64,000 bases of DNA from Nocardia colli (GCF_008704205.1 NZ_VXLC01000001.1:310001-374000); one strand, 5' to 3'. Shown: positions 35,055-45,005, counted from the first letter of the stretch. A program made the numbers and translations. The notes: generated by a model not told the origin, from the sequence alone.

Positions 35055-37355
35055 GTGGCAGAACTCGCGCTCACCGCTCGACTGAATCCCTCCGCGGCCG
35101 ATGCCCGGCGGGGGGTGGTGCGGCTGCATCCGGAGGCGCTGACCGCGCTCGGGCTGCGCGAGTGGGACGGCATCGCGCTGGTCGGCGCGCGCCGCACCGC
35201 GGCCGTGGTCGGCGTCGCCCCGGCGGACACCCCGGCCGGGGTCGCGCTGCTCGACGACGTGACCCTGTCCAACGCGGGCCTGCGCGAGGACGCGACGGTG
35301 GTCGTCGCGCCGGTCACCGTGTACGGCGCCAAGCAGATCTCGGTGAGCGGCTCGGTGCACGCCACCCGCACCATCCCGGCGGCGACGCTGCGCCAGGCGC
35401 TGCTCGGCAAGGTGGTGACGGTCGGCGACACGGTCTCGCTGCTGCCCCGCGATCTCGGCCCGGAGATCAGCTCCGCCGCTGCCTCCCAAGCGCTTTCGCG
35501 CACCTTCGGCATCGCCTGGACCACCGAGTTGCTCACCGTCACCGCCACCGATCTGCGCGGCCCGGTCAGCGTGCAGCCGAACACCGCGGTCGTCTGGGGC
35601 GCCGGGGTGGTCGCGGCCAGGGACGCCGCCGACCGGGCGCTGGCGGGGACGCCGATCCCGCCGGGCGAGGCCGCTCGCGGCGCGATCGAGGCCGCCGCGT
35701 TCGACGGTGCGGCGGGCTCGCCGGGCGCGTCGAACGGCCGGAGCGCGGCCGTGCGCGACGCCGATCCGCTGATCACCGTCAAGGATCTGGCGGGCGTGCA
35801 CAGTCAGGCAACGAAGCTCACCGAGTGGCTCAGCCTCGCCCTGGACGAGCCCGAACTGCTCAAAACCCTCGGCGCGACACCACGTCTCGGCGTCCTGATC
35901 ACCGGCCCGGCCGGCGTCGGCAAGGCCACGCTGGCCCGCGCGGTCACCGCGCCGCGGCGCATGGTCGAGCTGGACGGCCCGACCATCGGCGCCGCGGAGA
36001 GCGGCACCCGGCTGCGCGAGGTGGCCGAGGCGGTGGCCGACGTCTGTTCCGGGCAGGGCGGCATCCTGCTGATCACCGATATCGACGCGCTGCTGCCCGC
36101 GCGGGCCGAACCGGTCGCCACGCTCATCCTGGACCAGTTGCGCGCCGCGGTCGCCGAGCCGTGCGTCGCCTTCCTCGCGACGACCGCGCACCCGGCCGGC
36201 ATCGACCCCCGGCTGCGCGCGCCCGACTTGTGCGACCGCGAACTCGCCCTCGCACTGCCCACCGCGCCGGTGCGCAAGTCACTGCTGGAACAGCTGCTGC
36301 GCCGAGTACCGACGGGCGAACTGAAACTCGACGAGATCGCCGCGCGCACACCGGGATTCGTGGTCTCCGACCTGGCCTCACTCTGCCGCGAGGCGGCCCT
36401 GCGCGCCGCGTCGCGGGCCAGCAGGGATCACTCGGATCCGCAACTGACCCAACCGGACCTGCTCGGCGCGCTGAAAGTTATTCGGCCGCTGTCACGTTCG
36501 GGCATGGACGAGCTGGCCATCGGCAGCCTCACCCTGGACGAGGTCGGCGACATGGTGGAGACCAAGCAGGCGCTGACCGAAACGGTGTTATGGCCACTGC
36601 GGCACCCGGATTCGTTCGCCCGGCTCGGCGTCGACCCGCCGCGCGGCGTGCTGCTCTACGGCCCGCCCGGCTGCGGCAAGACCTTCCTGGTGCGGGCGCT
36701 GGCCAGCACCGGCCAGCTCAGCGTGCACACGGTCAAGGGCGCCGAGCTGATGGACAAGTGGGTCGGCTCGTCCGAACGCGCGGTGCGCGAATTGTTCCAG
36801 CGCGCACGCGATTCCGCGCCCTCGCTGATCTTCCTCGACGAGGTGGACGCGCTCGCCCCGCGGCGCGGCCAGACCGGTGACTCCGGCGTCGGCGACCGGG
36901 TGGTCGCCGCGCTGCTCACCGAACTCGACGGTGTGGAGCCGCTGCGCGACGTGGTGGTGCTCGGCGCGACGAACCGCCCGGAACTGATCGACCCGGCGCT
37001 GCTGCGGCCGGGCCGATTGGAGCGACTGGTCTTCGTGCCGCCGCCGGACGGCGCGGCCCGGCTGGAGATCCTGCGCACGGCCGGACGCTCGGTCCCGCTG
37101 GCCGCCGACGTCGACCTCGCCGCGCTGGCCCGCAAGCTCGACGGCTACTCCGCCGCGGACTGCGCGGCGCTGCTGCGCGAGGCCGCGCTGACCGCCATGC
37201 GCCGCGACCTCGACGCCGCGGACGTCACCGCCGCGGATGTGGCGGCGGCCCGCGCCACGGTCCGCCCGTCGCTGGACGCGTTGCAGGTCGAGTCGCTGCG
37301 CCGCTACGCGGAGACCCGCGGCCAGTCCACGGGCAGCGAGGGCCGTTACCTCTGA
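35055..37355 (+). CDS. Cdc48/VCP-like AAA+ ATPase with two AAA modules
   Basis: A 766-residue ATPase. The N-terminal ~180 residues resemble the Cdc48 N domain (LNPSAADARRGVVRLHPEALTALGLREWDGIALVG). The first AAA module has Walker A GPAGVGKAT (~282) but Walker B ends TDID instead of DE, so it probably binds without efficient hydrolysis. The second module is complete (GPPGCGKTF ~535, FLDEVDAL ~592, sensor GATNRPELIDPALLRPGRLE). It corresponds to M. tuberculosis Rv0435c, the actinobacterial Cdc48-like protein. Role: protein unfolding or remodelling; partners unclear. Confidence 0.92.
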   Translation: MAELALTARLNPSAADARRGVVRLHPEALTALGLREWDGIALVGARRTAAVVGVAPADTPAGVALLDDVTLSNAGLREDATVVVAPVTVYGAKQISVSGSVHATRTIPAATLRQALLGKVVTVGDTVSLLPRDLGPEISSAAASQALSRTFGIAWTTELLTVTATDLRGPVSVQPNTAVVWGAGVVAARDAADRALAGTPIPPGEAARGAIEAAAFDGAAGSPGASNGRSAAVRDADPLITVKDLAGVHSQATKLTEWLSLALDEPELLKTLGATPRLGVLITGPAGVGKATLARAVTAPRRMVELDGPTIGAAESGTRLREVAEAVADVCSGQGGILLITDIDALLPARAEPVATLILDQLRAAVAEPCVAFLATTAHPAGIDPRLRAPDLCDRELALALPTAPVRKSLLEQLLRRVPTGELKLDEIAARTPGFVVSDLASLCREAALRAASRASRDHSDPQLTQPDLLGALKVIRPLSRSGMDELAIGSLTLDEVGDMVETKQALTETVLWPLRHPDSFARLGVDPPRGVLLYGPPGCGKTFLVRALASTGQLSVHTVKGAELMDKWVGSSERAVRELFQRARDSAPSLIFLDEVDALAPRRGQTGDSGVGDRVVAALLTELDGVEPLRDVVVLGATNRPELIDPALLRPGRLERLVFVPPPDGAARLEILRTAGRSVPLAADVDLAALARKLDGYSAADCAALLREAALTAMRRDLDAADVTAADVAAARATVRPSLDALQVESLRRYAETRGQSTGSEGRYL

Positions 37356-37489
37356 CCGTCGCCGTCCGGACGGCAAACTCACCGTAACCGCCATATTCTG
37401 GCATTTCGCCCATTTCGACATGCCGTCGCCAAGTGAGGGCAATCACAGATTCCCCGGTCGAGCGCAGGTATGTTCGGCACGTGCGGCGG

Positions 37490-38785
37490 ATGGGCGATGC
37501 GTTCGACGCGGTCACGGCCTTCTTCGGCGCCGCGGTCGCGGGTGTGACGCTGTTCCTGCCGGTCACCTTCTCCTCCATCCGGCAGAGCACGCCGTATCAG
37601 ATCACCAACCTGTGGGACAGCGTGCCGCGCGGCGCGGCCATCGGCGTGATCGTCGCGGTCGCGGTCGCGGTGCTGGTCGGCACCGCCTTCCGCCCGGCGA
37701 CCGCGTGGCTGGTCGCGGTGCTCGGCGTCGTCGCGCAGCTGATCAATCACAGTGCCGGACGCCATGTCTCGTCCGCCGACATGCTCACCACGCAGAACTA
37801 CGTGGACGCGGTGTGCGCCGGGATCCTGCTCGGCGGGCTCGGCGTCGCGGCGCTGCGCAAGCCGGTGCTCGCCGCGGGCTTCGCGCTCGGCGGCGCCGGA
37901 TTCTTCGTGTTCAGCGACCTCGCGGACTTCCTGGACATCGACGACGACCCGCTCGACGTGCTGGAGACGCCGCCGAGCTGGCTGATCGCGCTGACGATGG
38001 TGCTGCTGGTGCTGAGCGCCCTGCGCAATCGGACCAAAGCCGACCGGCCGGAGCCCGCGCGCTCGTCGATCGAGCTGCCGGTGGCGCCGATCCTGGCGGC
38101 GATGGTGCTCGCCCTGGTCATCCTGGCCATTACCGAATGGCTGCAACGGCAGTACACCAACGCCCCCGCGATCAATCACGCCGTCGACATCGGGCTCACC
38201 GCCGCGGCCACCGTGTTCGCCGCGACCGCGGCGGCCATGCTGCTGCCCGGCCGGGACGGGTACGGCGTCTATCTCGCGGTCAGCCTGACCGCGGTCGCCG
38301 ACGCCTTCGGCTATGCCAGCCGGCCCGGCTGGAGCGTCTGGGTGTTGCTCGTGCTGACCGCCATCGGCCTGATCGCCGGGGCCCGGCGGCCCTCGGTGCT
38401 GTTGGCTGTCGTGTTGCTCGCGGCGATCGCGCTGTTCGCCATCCTCACGCCGCCCGAGGCGAACTGGATCCTCTTCTCGATCGGCAGCGCGGTGCTCGCC
38501 CTCACCGCCGGCTACTGCTGCTCGTCCGCGCGGCCGCGGTTCGCGCCGAGCGGCGTGCTGGCCATCGCCGCCCTCTACCTGCCGACCGCCATCTCCGTGC
38601 TGCCCGACGACAGCAAGAGCTGGCATCTGCCGGACAGCGCGGCGCACGACACCACACCGGGGCGCACCGCGCTGGCGATCGTGCTCGGCAGCGCGGTCGG
38701 CCTTGCCGTCCTGCACCACTTCCGGCCCCGCGGCCGGCCACAGTCCACCGACCCCGCGACGGACGAAGCGTTAGCGGATATATAG
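37490..38785 (+). CDS. Hypothetical multi-pass membrane protein
   Basis: About 431 residues with roughly 11-12 hydrophobic helices and a proline-rich cytoplasmic tail. No family recognised. The helices are Ala/Val/Leu-rich, separated by short loops (FLDIDDDPLDVLETPPSWL in the middle). The frame is open to GTG 37433; ATG 37490 (MGDAFDAVTAFFGA) is chosen as the residues before it are charged and not helix-like. It directly precedes the Mrp antiporter operon but is separated from it by 112 bp. Confidence 0.7.
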   Translation: MGDAFDAVTAFFGAAVAGVTLFLPVTFSSIRQSTPYQITNLWDSVPRGAAIGVIVAVAVAVLVGTAFRPATAWLVAVLGVVAQLINHSAGRHVSSADMLTTQNYVDAVCAGILLGGLGVAALRKPVLAAGFALGGAGFFVFSDLADFLDIDDDPLDVLETPPSWLIALTMVLLVLSALRNRTKADRPEPARSSIELPVAPILAAMVLALVILAITEWLQRQYTNAPAINHAVDIGLTAAATVFAATAAAMLLPGRDGYGVYLAVSLTAVADAFGYASRPGWSVWVLLVLTAIGLIAGARRPSVLLAVVLLAAIALFAILTPPEANWILFSIGSAVLALTAGYCCSSARPRFAPSGVLAIAALYLPTAISVLPDDSKSWHLPDSAAHDTTPGRTALAIVLGSAVGLAVLHHFRPRGRPQSTDPATDEALADI

Positions 38786-38897
38786 CCCCATCGCCGTCGT
38801 GTACCCGACGCCATAGCCGAGGAGGACGCGGAAATCCCCAGGCTCCACGTAGGATTGTCCCGCACCACCCCGCCGCCCCTACCCGACGGAGTGTAGT

Positions 38898-41822
38898 TTG
38901 CTCGCTATCCTGCTCGCCCTCGCCGCCGCCGCGCTCGTCGCACCGCTGTGGGTAAGGGCGCTGGGACGCAACGCTTTCTACCTGCTTGCCCTGGTGCCGC
39001 TCGGCGGCCTCGGCTGGGTCGTCGCGAATTGGGGTAGCACACAGCAGGTTCGGCTGGAGTGGGCGCCGAGCATCGAGATGAACATCGATCTGCGCTTCGA
39101 CTCGCTCGCCGCGATCATGTCCGCGCTGGTGCTCGCCATCGGCGCGCTGGTGCTCTGCTACTGCGCCAGATACTTCGAGGACGACGAGCCGCGCCTCGGC
39201 CTGTTCGCGGCCGAGATGGTCGGCTTCGCCGCGGCCATGTTCGGCCTGGTGACCAGCGACAACATGCTGTTGCTCTTCGTTTTCTGGGAAGTGACGACGG
39301 TGCTGTCGTTCCTGCTCGTCGGCCACAATGCCGAGCAGGCGAACAGCCGGCGCGCGGCCATCCAGGCGCTGCTGGTGACCGCCGCGGGCGGGCTGGCGAT
39401 GCTGGTCGGCCTGATCATCCTCGGCGAGACCAACCACAGCTACCTGCTCTCCGACCTGCTGGCCGCGGCACAACCGCCGAGCGGGCTCGCGGTGAACGTC
39501 GCGGTGGTGCTGATCCTGATCGGCGCGCTGAGCAAGTCCGCCGTGGTGCCGCTGCACTTCTGGCTGCCCGGCGCGATGGCCGCGCCGACGCCGGTCAGCG
39601 CGTATCTGCACGCCGCGGCCATGGTCAAGGCCGGTGTGTACCTGATCGCGCGGCTGGCCCCGGTGTTCGCGGAGAACCCGGTCTGGCATCCGCTCGTGCT
39701 CACCCTCGGCGTGGCCTCGATGCTGCTGGCCGGGTTGCGCGCGCTCGAGGTGGTCGACCTGAAGCTGGTGCTCGCCTTCGGCACGGTGAGCCAGCTGGGC
39801 TTCCTGGTCGTGCTGGTCGGTATCGGCACGCCGGACGCGGCGCTGGCCGGGGTGGCGATGATCGTGGCGCACGCGCTGTTCAAGGCGTGCCTGTTCATGG
39901 TCGTCGGGATCATCGATCACGGCGCGGGCACCCGGGATCTGCGGCGACTATCCGGGCTCGGCCGCCGGGCGCCGGTACTGTGCGGCATCGCGATCCTGGG
40001 CGCGTTGAGCATGGCCGGGATTCCGCCGCTGGTCGGGTTCGTCGGCAAGGAGAGCGCGCTCGGCGCGATCCTGGACGCGGACACCCTCAACGGGCCCGCG
40101 CGGGTGGCGCTCGCGGTCGGTGTGGTGTTCGGCTCGATGCTGACCGTCGGCTACAGCATTCGCTTCGTCTGGGGCGCTTTCGCGGACAAGCAGGGGGTCG
40201 CGCGGCCGACCGCGCACGGCGCGCATCGGGTGCGCCGGGTCTCCGACTACGCCGAAAGCCCCGGTCCGGTCGTGGAATTCGGCGACGAGCACGCACCCGA
40301 CGACCGCAGCTGGCATGCGCCGGGGACGTTGTTCCTGGCCGCGCCCGCGGTGCTCGCGGTGGCCAGCCTGGCCGCGGGTCTGGCGGCGCCGGGGACCGAC
40401 CGCCTGCTGAGCCCTTACGCCGAAACGTTTTCCGAAGACCTGCTCGCCTATCTGTCGCTGTGGCACGGCTTTACGGTCCCGCTGGGACTGACGGTCCTGA
40501 TCATCGCGGGCGGCATCGCGCTGTTCCAGCTGCGCGACCGCCTCCGCGATCCGGCTCGCCCGCGGCTCGGCAACGCCGACCGGGCCTACGACGCGACCCT
40601 GCGCGGCATGGACCGGCTCTCGCTGCGGATGACCGGCGCGGTGCAGCGCGGATCGCTGCCGCTGAGCCAGGCGACCATCCTCGGCACGCTGATCATCCTG
40701 CCGACCGTGCTGCTCGCCCTCGGCACCCGCACCGGAGTCCAGCTGCGCCTGTGGGATTCGCCGTTGCAGGCGGTGATCGGCGCGATCATGGTCGCGATGG
40801 CGCTGGGCGCGACGGTGCTGCGCAACCGGCTGGCCAGCGTGCTCGTCGTCGGCGTCACCGGGTACGGCTGCGGCGTGATCTTCGCGCTGCACGGCGCGCC
40901 CGATCTGGCGCTGACCCAATTCCTGGTCGAGACACTGACTTTGGTCATCTTCGTGCTGGTGCTGCGCGCCTTCCCGGCGGAGATCGAGGCGGGCCGGGCG
41001 ACCCCGTTCAAGTCCCGCCGGGCGGTGCTGGCCGCGCTGGTCGGCGCGGCTGTCACGGTGCTCGGCGCGTTCGCCGTGGCCGCGCGCACCGCCGAACCGA
41101 TCTGGCACCGGATCCCCGATGCCGCTTACCAATTCGGCGGCGGTAAGAACGCGGTCAACGTGCTGCTGGTCGACGTCCGCGCCTGGGACACGCTCGGCGA
41201 GATCTCGGTGCTGGTGGTCGCCGCGACCGGCGTCGCCTCGCTGGTGTTCCGCAGCCGCCGCTTCGGCAGCGCGCCGCGCGCGGCCGATTCGCCCAACTAC
41301 GACCCGGATCTGGTGAGCTGGCTGCCCGCCGGACGGCTGGTCGATCGCGCGGACCGCTCGATGGTCATGCAGATCACCACCCGGCTGGTGTTCCCGACCA
41401 TCATGGTGCTGTCGGTGTACTTCTTCTTCTCCGGCCACAACGCGCCGGGCGGCGGTTTCGCCGGCGGACTCACCGCCGGGCTCGCGCTGACGCTGCGCTA
41501 TCTCGCCGGTGGCCGGTACGAACTCGGCGAGGCGCTGCCGGTCGACGCGGGCCATCTGCTCGGGGCCGGACTGGCCCTGGCCGCCGGAACCGCCGTCGGC
41601 TCACTGTTTTTCGGCGTTCCGCCGCTGTCCTCGGCGATCTTCGAGGTGACGCTGCCGCTGCTCGGCCATATCAAGCTGGTGACCGCGCTGTTCTTCGATC
41701 TCGGCGTCTATCTGATCGTGGTCGGCCTGGTGCTCGATGTCCTGCGCAGCCTCGGCGCGCGTCTGGACAGCGAGCTGGCCACCAGCGAAACCACCTCGGC
41801 GACCGGAGGTTCCGCACAATGA
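38898..41822 (+). CDS. mnhA: Mrp Na+/H+ antiporter subunit A (MrpA with fused MrpB domain)
   Basis: A 974-residue membrane protein. The N-terminal ~500 residues form a proton-translocating module related to NuoL (GLFAAEMVGFAAAMFGLVTSDNMLLLFVFWEVTT, SKSAVVPLHFWLPGAMAAPTPVSAYLHAAAMVKAGVYL). The middle has the MbhD-like GAIMVAMALGATVLRNRLASVLVVG segment, and the end matches MrpB (VFPTIMVLSVYFFFSGHNAPGGGFAGGL), so subunit B is fused here. TTG start after a stop in another frame. First gene of the complete mnhA-G operon. Confidence 0.93.
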   Translation: MLAILLALAAAALVAPLWVRALGRNAFYLLALVPLGGLGWVVANWGSTQQVRLEWAPSIEMNIDLRFDSLAAIMSALVLAIGALVLCYCARYFEDDEPRLGLFAAEMVGFAAAMFGLVTSDNMLLLFVFWEVTTVLSFLLVGHNAEQANSRRAAIQALLVTAAGGLAMLVGLIILGETNHSYLLSDLLAAAQPPSGLAVNVAVVLILIGALSKSAVVPLHFWLPGAMAAPTPVSAYLHAAAMVKAGVYLIARLAPVFAENPVWHPLVLTLGVASMLLAGLRALEVVDLKLVLAFGTVSQLGFLVVLVGIGTPDAALAGVAMIVAHALFKACLFMVVGIIDHGAGTRDLRRLSGLGRRAPVLCGIAILGALSMAGIPPLVGFVGKESALGAILDADTLNGPARVALAVGVVFGSMLTVGYSIRFVWGAFADKQGVARPTAHGAHRVRRVSDYAESPGPVVEFGDEHAPDDRSWHAPGTLFLAAPAVLAVASLAAGLAAPGTDRLLSPYAETFSEDLLAYLSLWHGFTVPLGLTVLIIAGGIALFQLRDRLRDPARPRLGNADRAYDATLRGMDRLSLRMTGAVQRGSLPLSQATILGTLIILPTVLLALGTRTGVQLRLWDSPLQAVIGAIMVAMALGATVLRNRLASVLVVGVTGYGCGVIFALHGAPDLALTQFLVETLTLVIFVLVLRAFPAEIEAGRATPFKSRRAVLAALVGAAVTVLGAFAVAARTAEPIWHRIPDAAYQFGGGKNAVNVLLVDVRAWDTLGEISVLVVAATGVASLVFRSRRFGSAPRAADSPNYDPDLVSWLPAGRLVDRADRSMVMQITTRLVFPTIMVLSVYFFFSGHNAPGGGFAGGLTAGLALTLRYLAGGRYELGEALPVDAGHLLGAGLALAAGTAVGSLFFGVPPLSSAIFEVTLPLLGHIKLVTALFFDLGVYLIVVGLVLDVLRSLGARLDSELATSETTSATGGSAQ

Positions 41823-42202
41823 CCGCCAACCTGACACTACTGGTCGTCATCGGCATTCTGGTCGCCTGCGGGGTCTACCTGATCCTGGAACGCGCGGTGT
41901 CGAAGATGCTGCTCGGCCTGATCCTGTTCGGCAACGCGGTGAATCTGCTGATCATCACCCTGGCCGGCCCGGACGGCCGCGCACCCATCCAGGGCCAGAC
42001 CGACACCACGCATCGTGACACCGCCGACCCGCTCGCCCAGGCCATGGTGCTCACCGCGATCGTGATCACCATGGGCCTGGCGGCCTTCGTGCTCGCGCTG
42101 GCCTACCGTTCCTTCACCATCACCACCACCGACGATGTCGAGAACGACCAGGAAGACGTCGATGTCGCCCGCAGGCGCGAGCGAGAGGATCCGGAAGATT
42201 GA
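41819..42202 (+). CDS. mnhC: Mrp antiporter subunit C
   Basis: A 127-residue NuoK-like subunit with three helices (LTLLVVIGILVACGVYLILER, MLLGLILFGNAVNLLIITL, AQAMVLTAIVITMGLAAFVLALAYR). The start overlaps mnhA as ATGA. The C terminus is long and acidic (DDVENDQEDVDVARRREREDPED). Confidence 0.93.
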   Translation: MTANLTLLVVIGILVACGVYLILERAVSKMLLGLILFGNAVNLLIITLAGPDGRAPIQGQTDTTHRDTADPLAQAMVLTAIVITMGLAAFVLALAYRSFTITTTDDVENDQEDVDVARRREREDPED

Positions 42203-43812
42203 ACCTCTCCCCCGGCCTGCTGCCGATCCTCATGCCGCTGCCCGTGCTGGTGCCGCTGCTCGCGGCCGCGGGCACCCTGATCTTCGGGCGCAGGCCACGG
42301 ACCCAGCGCACGCTCATGCTCGGCGCGCTCACCGCGGTCGTCGTCATCTGCGGGCTGCTGCTGTTCCTGGCCGACCGCGACGGCACCACCGCGTTGCAGG
42401 TCGGCAACTGGGAGACCCCGATCGGCATCACGCTGGTGGTGGATCGGCTGTCCGCGGGGATGCTGCTGGTCTCGTCGATCGTGCTGCTCGCCGTGGCGCT
42501 CTACGGTTCCGGGCAGAACATTCGCGACGGTGACGAACGGCAGCCGACCTCGATCTACCGGCCGACGTATCTGGTGCTGACCGGCGGGGTCGCGGCCGCG
42601 TTCCTGGCCGGTGACCTGTTCAACCTGTTCGTCGGCTTCGAGATCCTGCTCGCCGCCTCGTTCGTGCTGCTGACCGTCGGCGGCACGGAGGAACGCATCC
42701 GCGCGGGGGTGTCGTATGTGATGGTCTCGATGCTGTCGTCGCTGATCTTCCTGACCGGCATCGGCATGACCTACGCGGCCACCGGCACGCTGAACCTGGC
42801 GCAGCTGGCCCAGCGGATCGGCGCGGTGCCGGAGGGCACCCGCACCGCCATCTACGCGGTGCTGCTGGTGGCGTTCGGCATCAAGGCCGCGGTGTTCCCG
42901 CTGTCGAACTGGCTGCCCGACTCCTACCCCACCGCGCCCGCCCCGGTGACCGCGGTGTTCGCCGGCCTGCTCACGAAAGTCGGTGTGTACGCGATCATCC
43001 GGACGCACTCGCTGCTGTTCCCCGGCGGCGAGTTCGATTCGATCCTGCTGGTCTGCGGGTTGCTCACCATGCTGGTCGGCATCTTCGGCGCGATCGCGCA
43101 GAGCGACATCCGGCGGCTGCTGTCTTTCACCCTGGTCAGCCACATCGGGTACATGATCTTCGGCGTCGGGCTGGCCAGCACGGCCGGGCTGGCCGGCGCG
43201 GTTTTCTATGTGGCGCACCACATTCTGGTGCAGACCGCGCTGTTCCTGGTGGTCGGTCTGATCGAGCGGCAGGCGGGTTCGACCTCGCTGCGCCGGCTCG
43301 GCGGACTGGCTACCGCGAGTCCGATACTCGCCGTGCTGTTCCTGATTCCCGCGCTGAATCTCGGTGGTATTCCGCCGTTTTCGGGGTTCATCGGGAAGGT
43401 CGCGCTGTTGCAGGCGGGCGCGGAGGACGGCAGCGTGCTGGCTTGGACGCTGGTGGCGGGTTCGGTGCTCACCAGTCTGCTCACCCTGTATGCCATCGCG
43501 CGGGTGTGGAGCAAGGCTTTCTGGCGGCCGCGGGTCGAGGCACCGGAGGGACATCTCGCCGCCGCCAGAACGCCTTCGTTGATCGAGGATTCGACCGACA
43601 TGCTCTACGACGAGCGCGCCCACCCCGGCCGGATGCCGTTGCTGATGGTGGGTTCGACGGCGGCATTGGTCGCGGTCGGACTCAGCCTTACCGTGCTCGC
43701 CGGACCGATCCTGCGGATTGCCGACCGAGCGGCCGACGACCTGCGCGATCCGGGCGTGTATATCACTGCGGTGCTGGGTAATTCGCCCGCCGAAACGGGA
43801 GCCCCCCGATGA
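42199..43812 (+). CDS. mnhD: Mrp antiporter subunit D
   Basis: A 537-residue NuoN/NuoM-like proton-translocating subunit with about 14 helices. Conserved features include GDLFNLFVGFEILLAASFVLL, KAAVFPLSNWLPDSYPTAPAPVTAVFAGLLTKVGVYAI and LNLGGIPPFSGFIGK. It starts with TTG overlapping the mnhC stop (TTGA). Confidence 0.94.
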   Translation: MNLSPGLLPILMPLPVLVPLLAAAGTLIFGRRPRTQRTLMLGALTAVVVICGLLLFLADRDGTTALQVGNWETPIGITLVVDRLSAGMLLVSSIVLLAVALYGSGQNIRDGDERQPTSIYRPTYLVLTGGVAAAFLAGDLFNLFVGFEILLAASFVLLTVGGTEERIRAGVSYVMVSMLSSLIFLTGIGMTYAATGTLNLAQLAQRIGAVPEGTRTAIYAVLLVAFGIKAAVFPLSNWLPDSYPTAPAPVTAVFAGLLTKVGVYAIIRTHSLLFPGGEFDSILLVCGLLTMLVGIFGAIAQSDIRRLLSFTLVSHIGYMIFGVGLASTAGLAGAVFYVAHHILVQTALFLVVGLIERQAGSTSLRRLGGLATASPILAVLFLIPALNLGGIPPFSGFIGKVALLQAGAEDGSVLAWTLVAGSVLTSLLTLYAIARVWSKAFWRPRVEAPEGHLAAARTPSLIEDSTDMLYDERAHPGRMPLLMVGSTAALVAVGLSLTVLAGPILRIADRAADDLRDPGVYITAVLGNSPAETGAPR

Positions 43813-44363
43813 GCGGGGTGAGTCGCGAGACGGTCGTGCGGGTCGGCGTGCTGGGCTGGCTCACCCTCGTCTGGATCGCGCTGTGGGGCGACCTCAGCAT
43901 CGCCAATCTGCTGGCCGGGCTCGCGGTGGGCGCGCTGATCATGGTGGCACTGCCGCTGCCCCGGGTGCCGGTCAACGGGCGGCTGCATCCGCTGTCGATG
44001 CTCGAATTGATCGTGGTGGCCTCGTATTACGCGATCGAGTCCAGCCTGCAGGTGGCCTGGTTCGCCATCCGGCCCGCGAAACCGCCGGTCTCCGGGGTGC
44101 TGCGCGTCTACTTGAGCACCAAATCCGACATGGTGCTCGTGCTGTGCACCGACCTGTTGAACCTGATCCCGGGCACCATGGTGCTGGAGATCGATCGGCG
44201 GCGCTGCGTCGTCTACGTGCACGTGCTGGACGTGAGCAGCGACGCGGCGGTGGACAAGTTCTATCGGACGACCCGCCGCCTGGAGAAGCTGCTCATCTCC
44301 TCGTTCGAGCGCCACTCCGAATGGCGCTCGACCCCATCCAGGCCGCCAGAGGGGGAGCTGTGA
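43809..44363 (+). CDS. mnhE: Mrp antiporter subunit E
   Basis: A 184-residue subunit with N-terminal helices (LGWLTLVWIALWGDLSIANLLAGLAVGALIMVALPLPR) and the characteristic cytoplasmic part (LRVYLSTKSDMVLVLCTDLLNLIPGTMVLEIDRRRCVVYVHVLDV). ATGA overlap with mnhD. Confidence 0.93.
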   Translation: MSGVSRETVVRVGVLGWLTLVWIALWGDLSIANLLAGLAVGALIMVALPLPRVPVNGRLHPLSMLELIVVASYYAIESSLQVAWFAIRPAKPPVSGVLRVYLSTKSDMVLVLCTDLLNLIPGTMVLEIDRRRCVVYVHVLDVSSDAAVDKFYRTTRRLEKLLISSFERHSEWRSTPSRPPEGEL

Positions 44364-44623
44364 CTGTCGTCGCCATCATCGCCGGCGTGCTGCTGACCGC
44401 CGCCGCCGTGATCACCAGCTATCGCATCCTGGCCGGGCCGAGCACCCTGGACCGGATCGTCGGCATCGACTCGCTGATGGCGATCGCCGCCTCCGGGCTG
44501 GCGGTCTGGGCGGCCTACAGCGAGGACACCACGATCATCCCGGCGATCATCGCGCTGGCCTTGGTCGGCTTCCTCGGTTCGGCCGCCGTCACCCGCTTCC
44601 GTGTGAAGGACGAACAACAGTGA
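44360..44623 (+). CDS. mnhF: Mrp antiporter subunit F
   Basis: An 87-residue three-helix subunit (VTVVAIIAGVLLTAAAVITSYRILAGPSTLDRIVGIDSLM, then IIPAIIALALVGFLGSAAVTRF). GTG 44360 overlaps the mnhE stop as GTGA and has aggggga upstream. Confidence 0.92.
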   Translation: MTVVAIIAGVLLTAAAVITSYRILAGPSTLDRIVGIDSLMAIAASGLAVWAAYSEDTTIIPAIIALALVGFLGSAAVTRFRVKDEQQ

Positions 44624-44669
44624 CCTCAAAGCTGCTGGGCCGACCGGCATTCCAGGACGGAGGCGACCG

Positions 44670-45002
44670 ATGACCGTGTGGCAGTGGATCTCCGGCGCGC
44701 TCATCCTGTTCGGCGCCACCCTCGCGCTTACCGCGTCCATCGCGATCGTGCGTTTTCCGGACACCCTCACCCGCATGCACGCCGCCACCAAACCCCAAGT
44801 GATCGGCCTGATCCTGGTCTTGGACGGGGCCGGCATCGAACTACTCGGCCACGGCAACGTCTGGGCCCTCGTCCTGGTCGGCCTGTTCACCCTGCTGACC
44901 GCCCCGGTGGTCGCCCACCTGATCAGCCGCACCGCCTACCGCGAACAGAGCCACCGCGACGGCCTGCTCACCGTGAACGAGCTCGGCAACACCATCGACT
45001 GA
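44670..45002 (+). CDS. mnhG: Mrp antiporter subunit G
   Basis: A 110-residue three-helix subunit with the diagnostic IAIVRFPDTLTRMHAATKPQVIGLILVL segment. ATG 44670 has GGAGG upstream; 46 bp separate it from mnhF. It completes the set A(B)-C-D-E-F-G. The complex exchanges Na+ (or K+) for protons and supports alkaline and salt tolerance. Confidence 0.93.
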   Translation: MTVWQWISGALILFGATLALTASIAIVRFPDTLTRMHAATKPQVIGLILVLDGAGIELLGHGNVWALVLVGLFTLLTAPVVAHLISRTAYREQSHRDGLLTVNELGNTID

Positions 45003-45005
45003 CGC

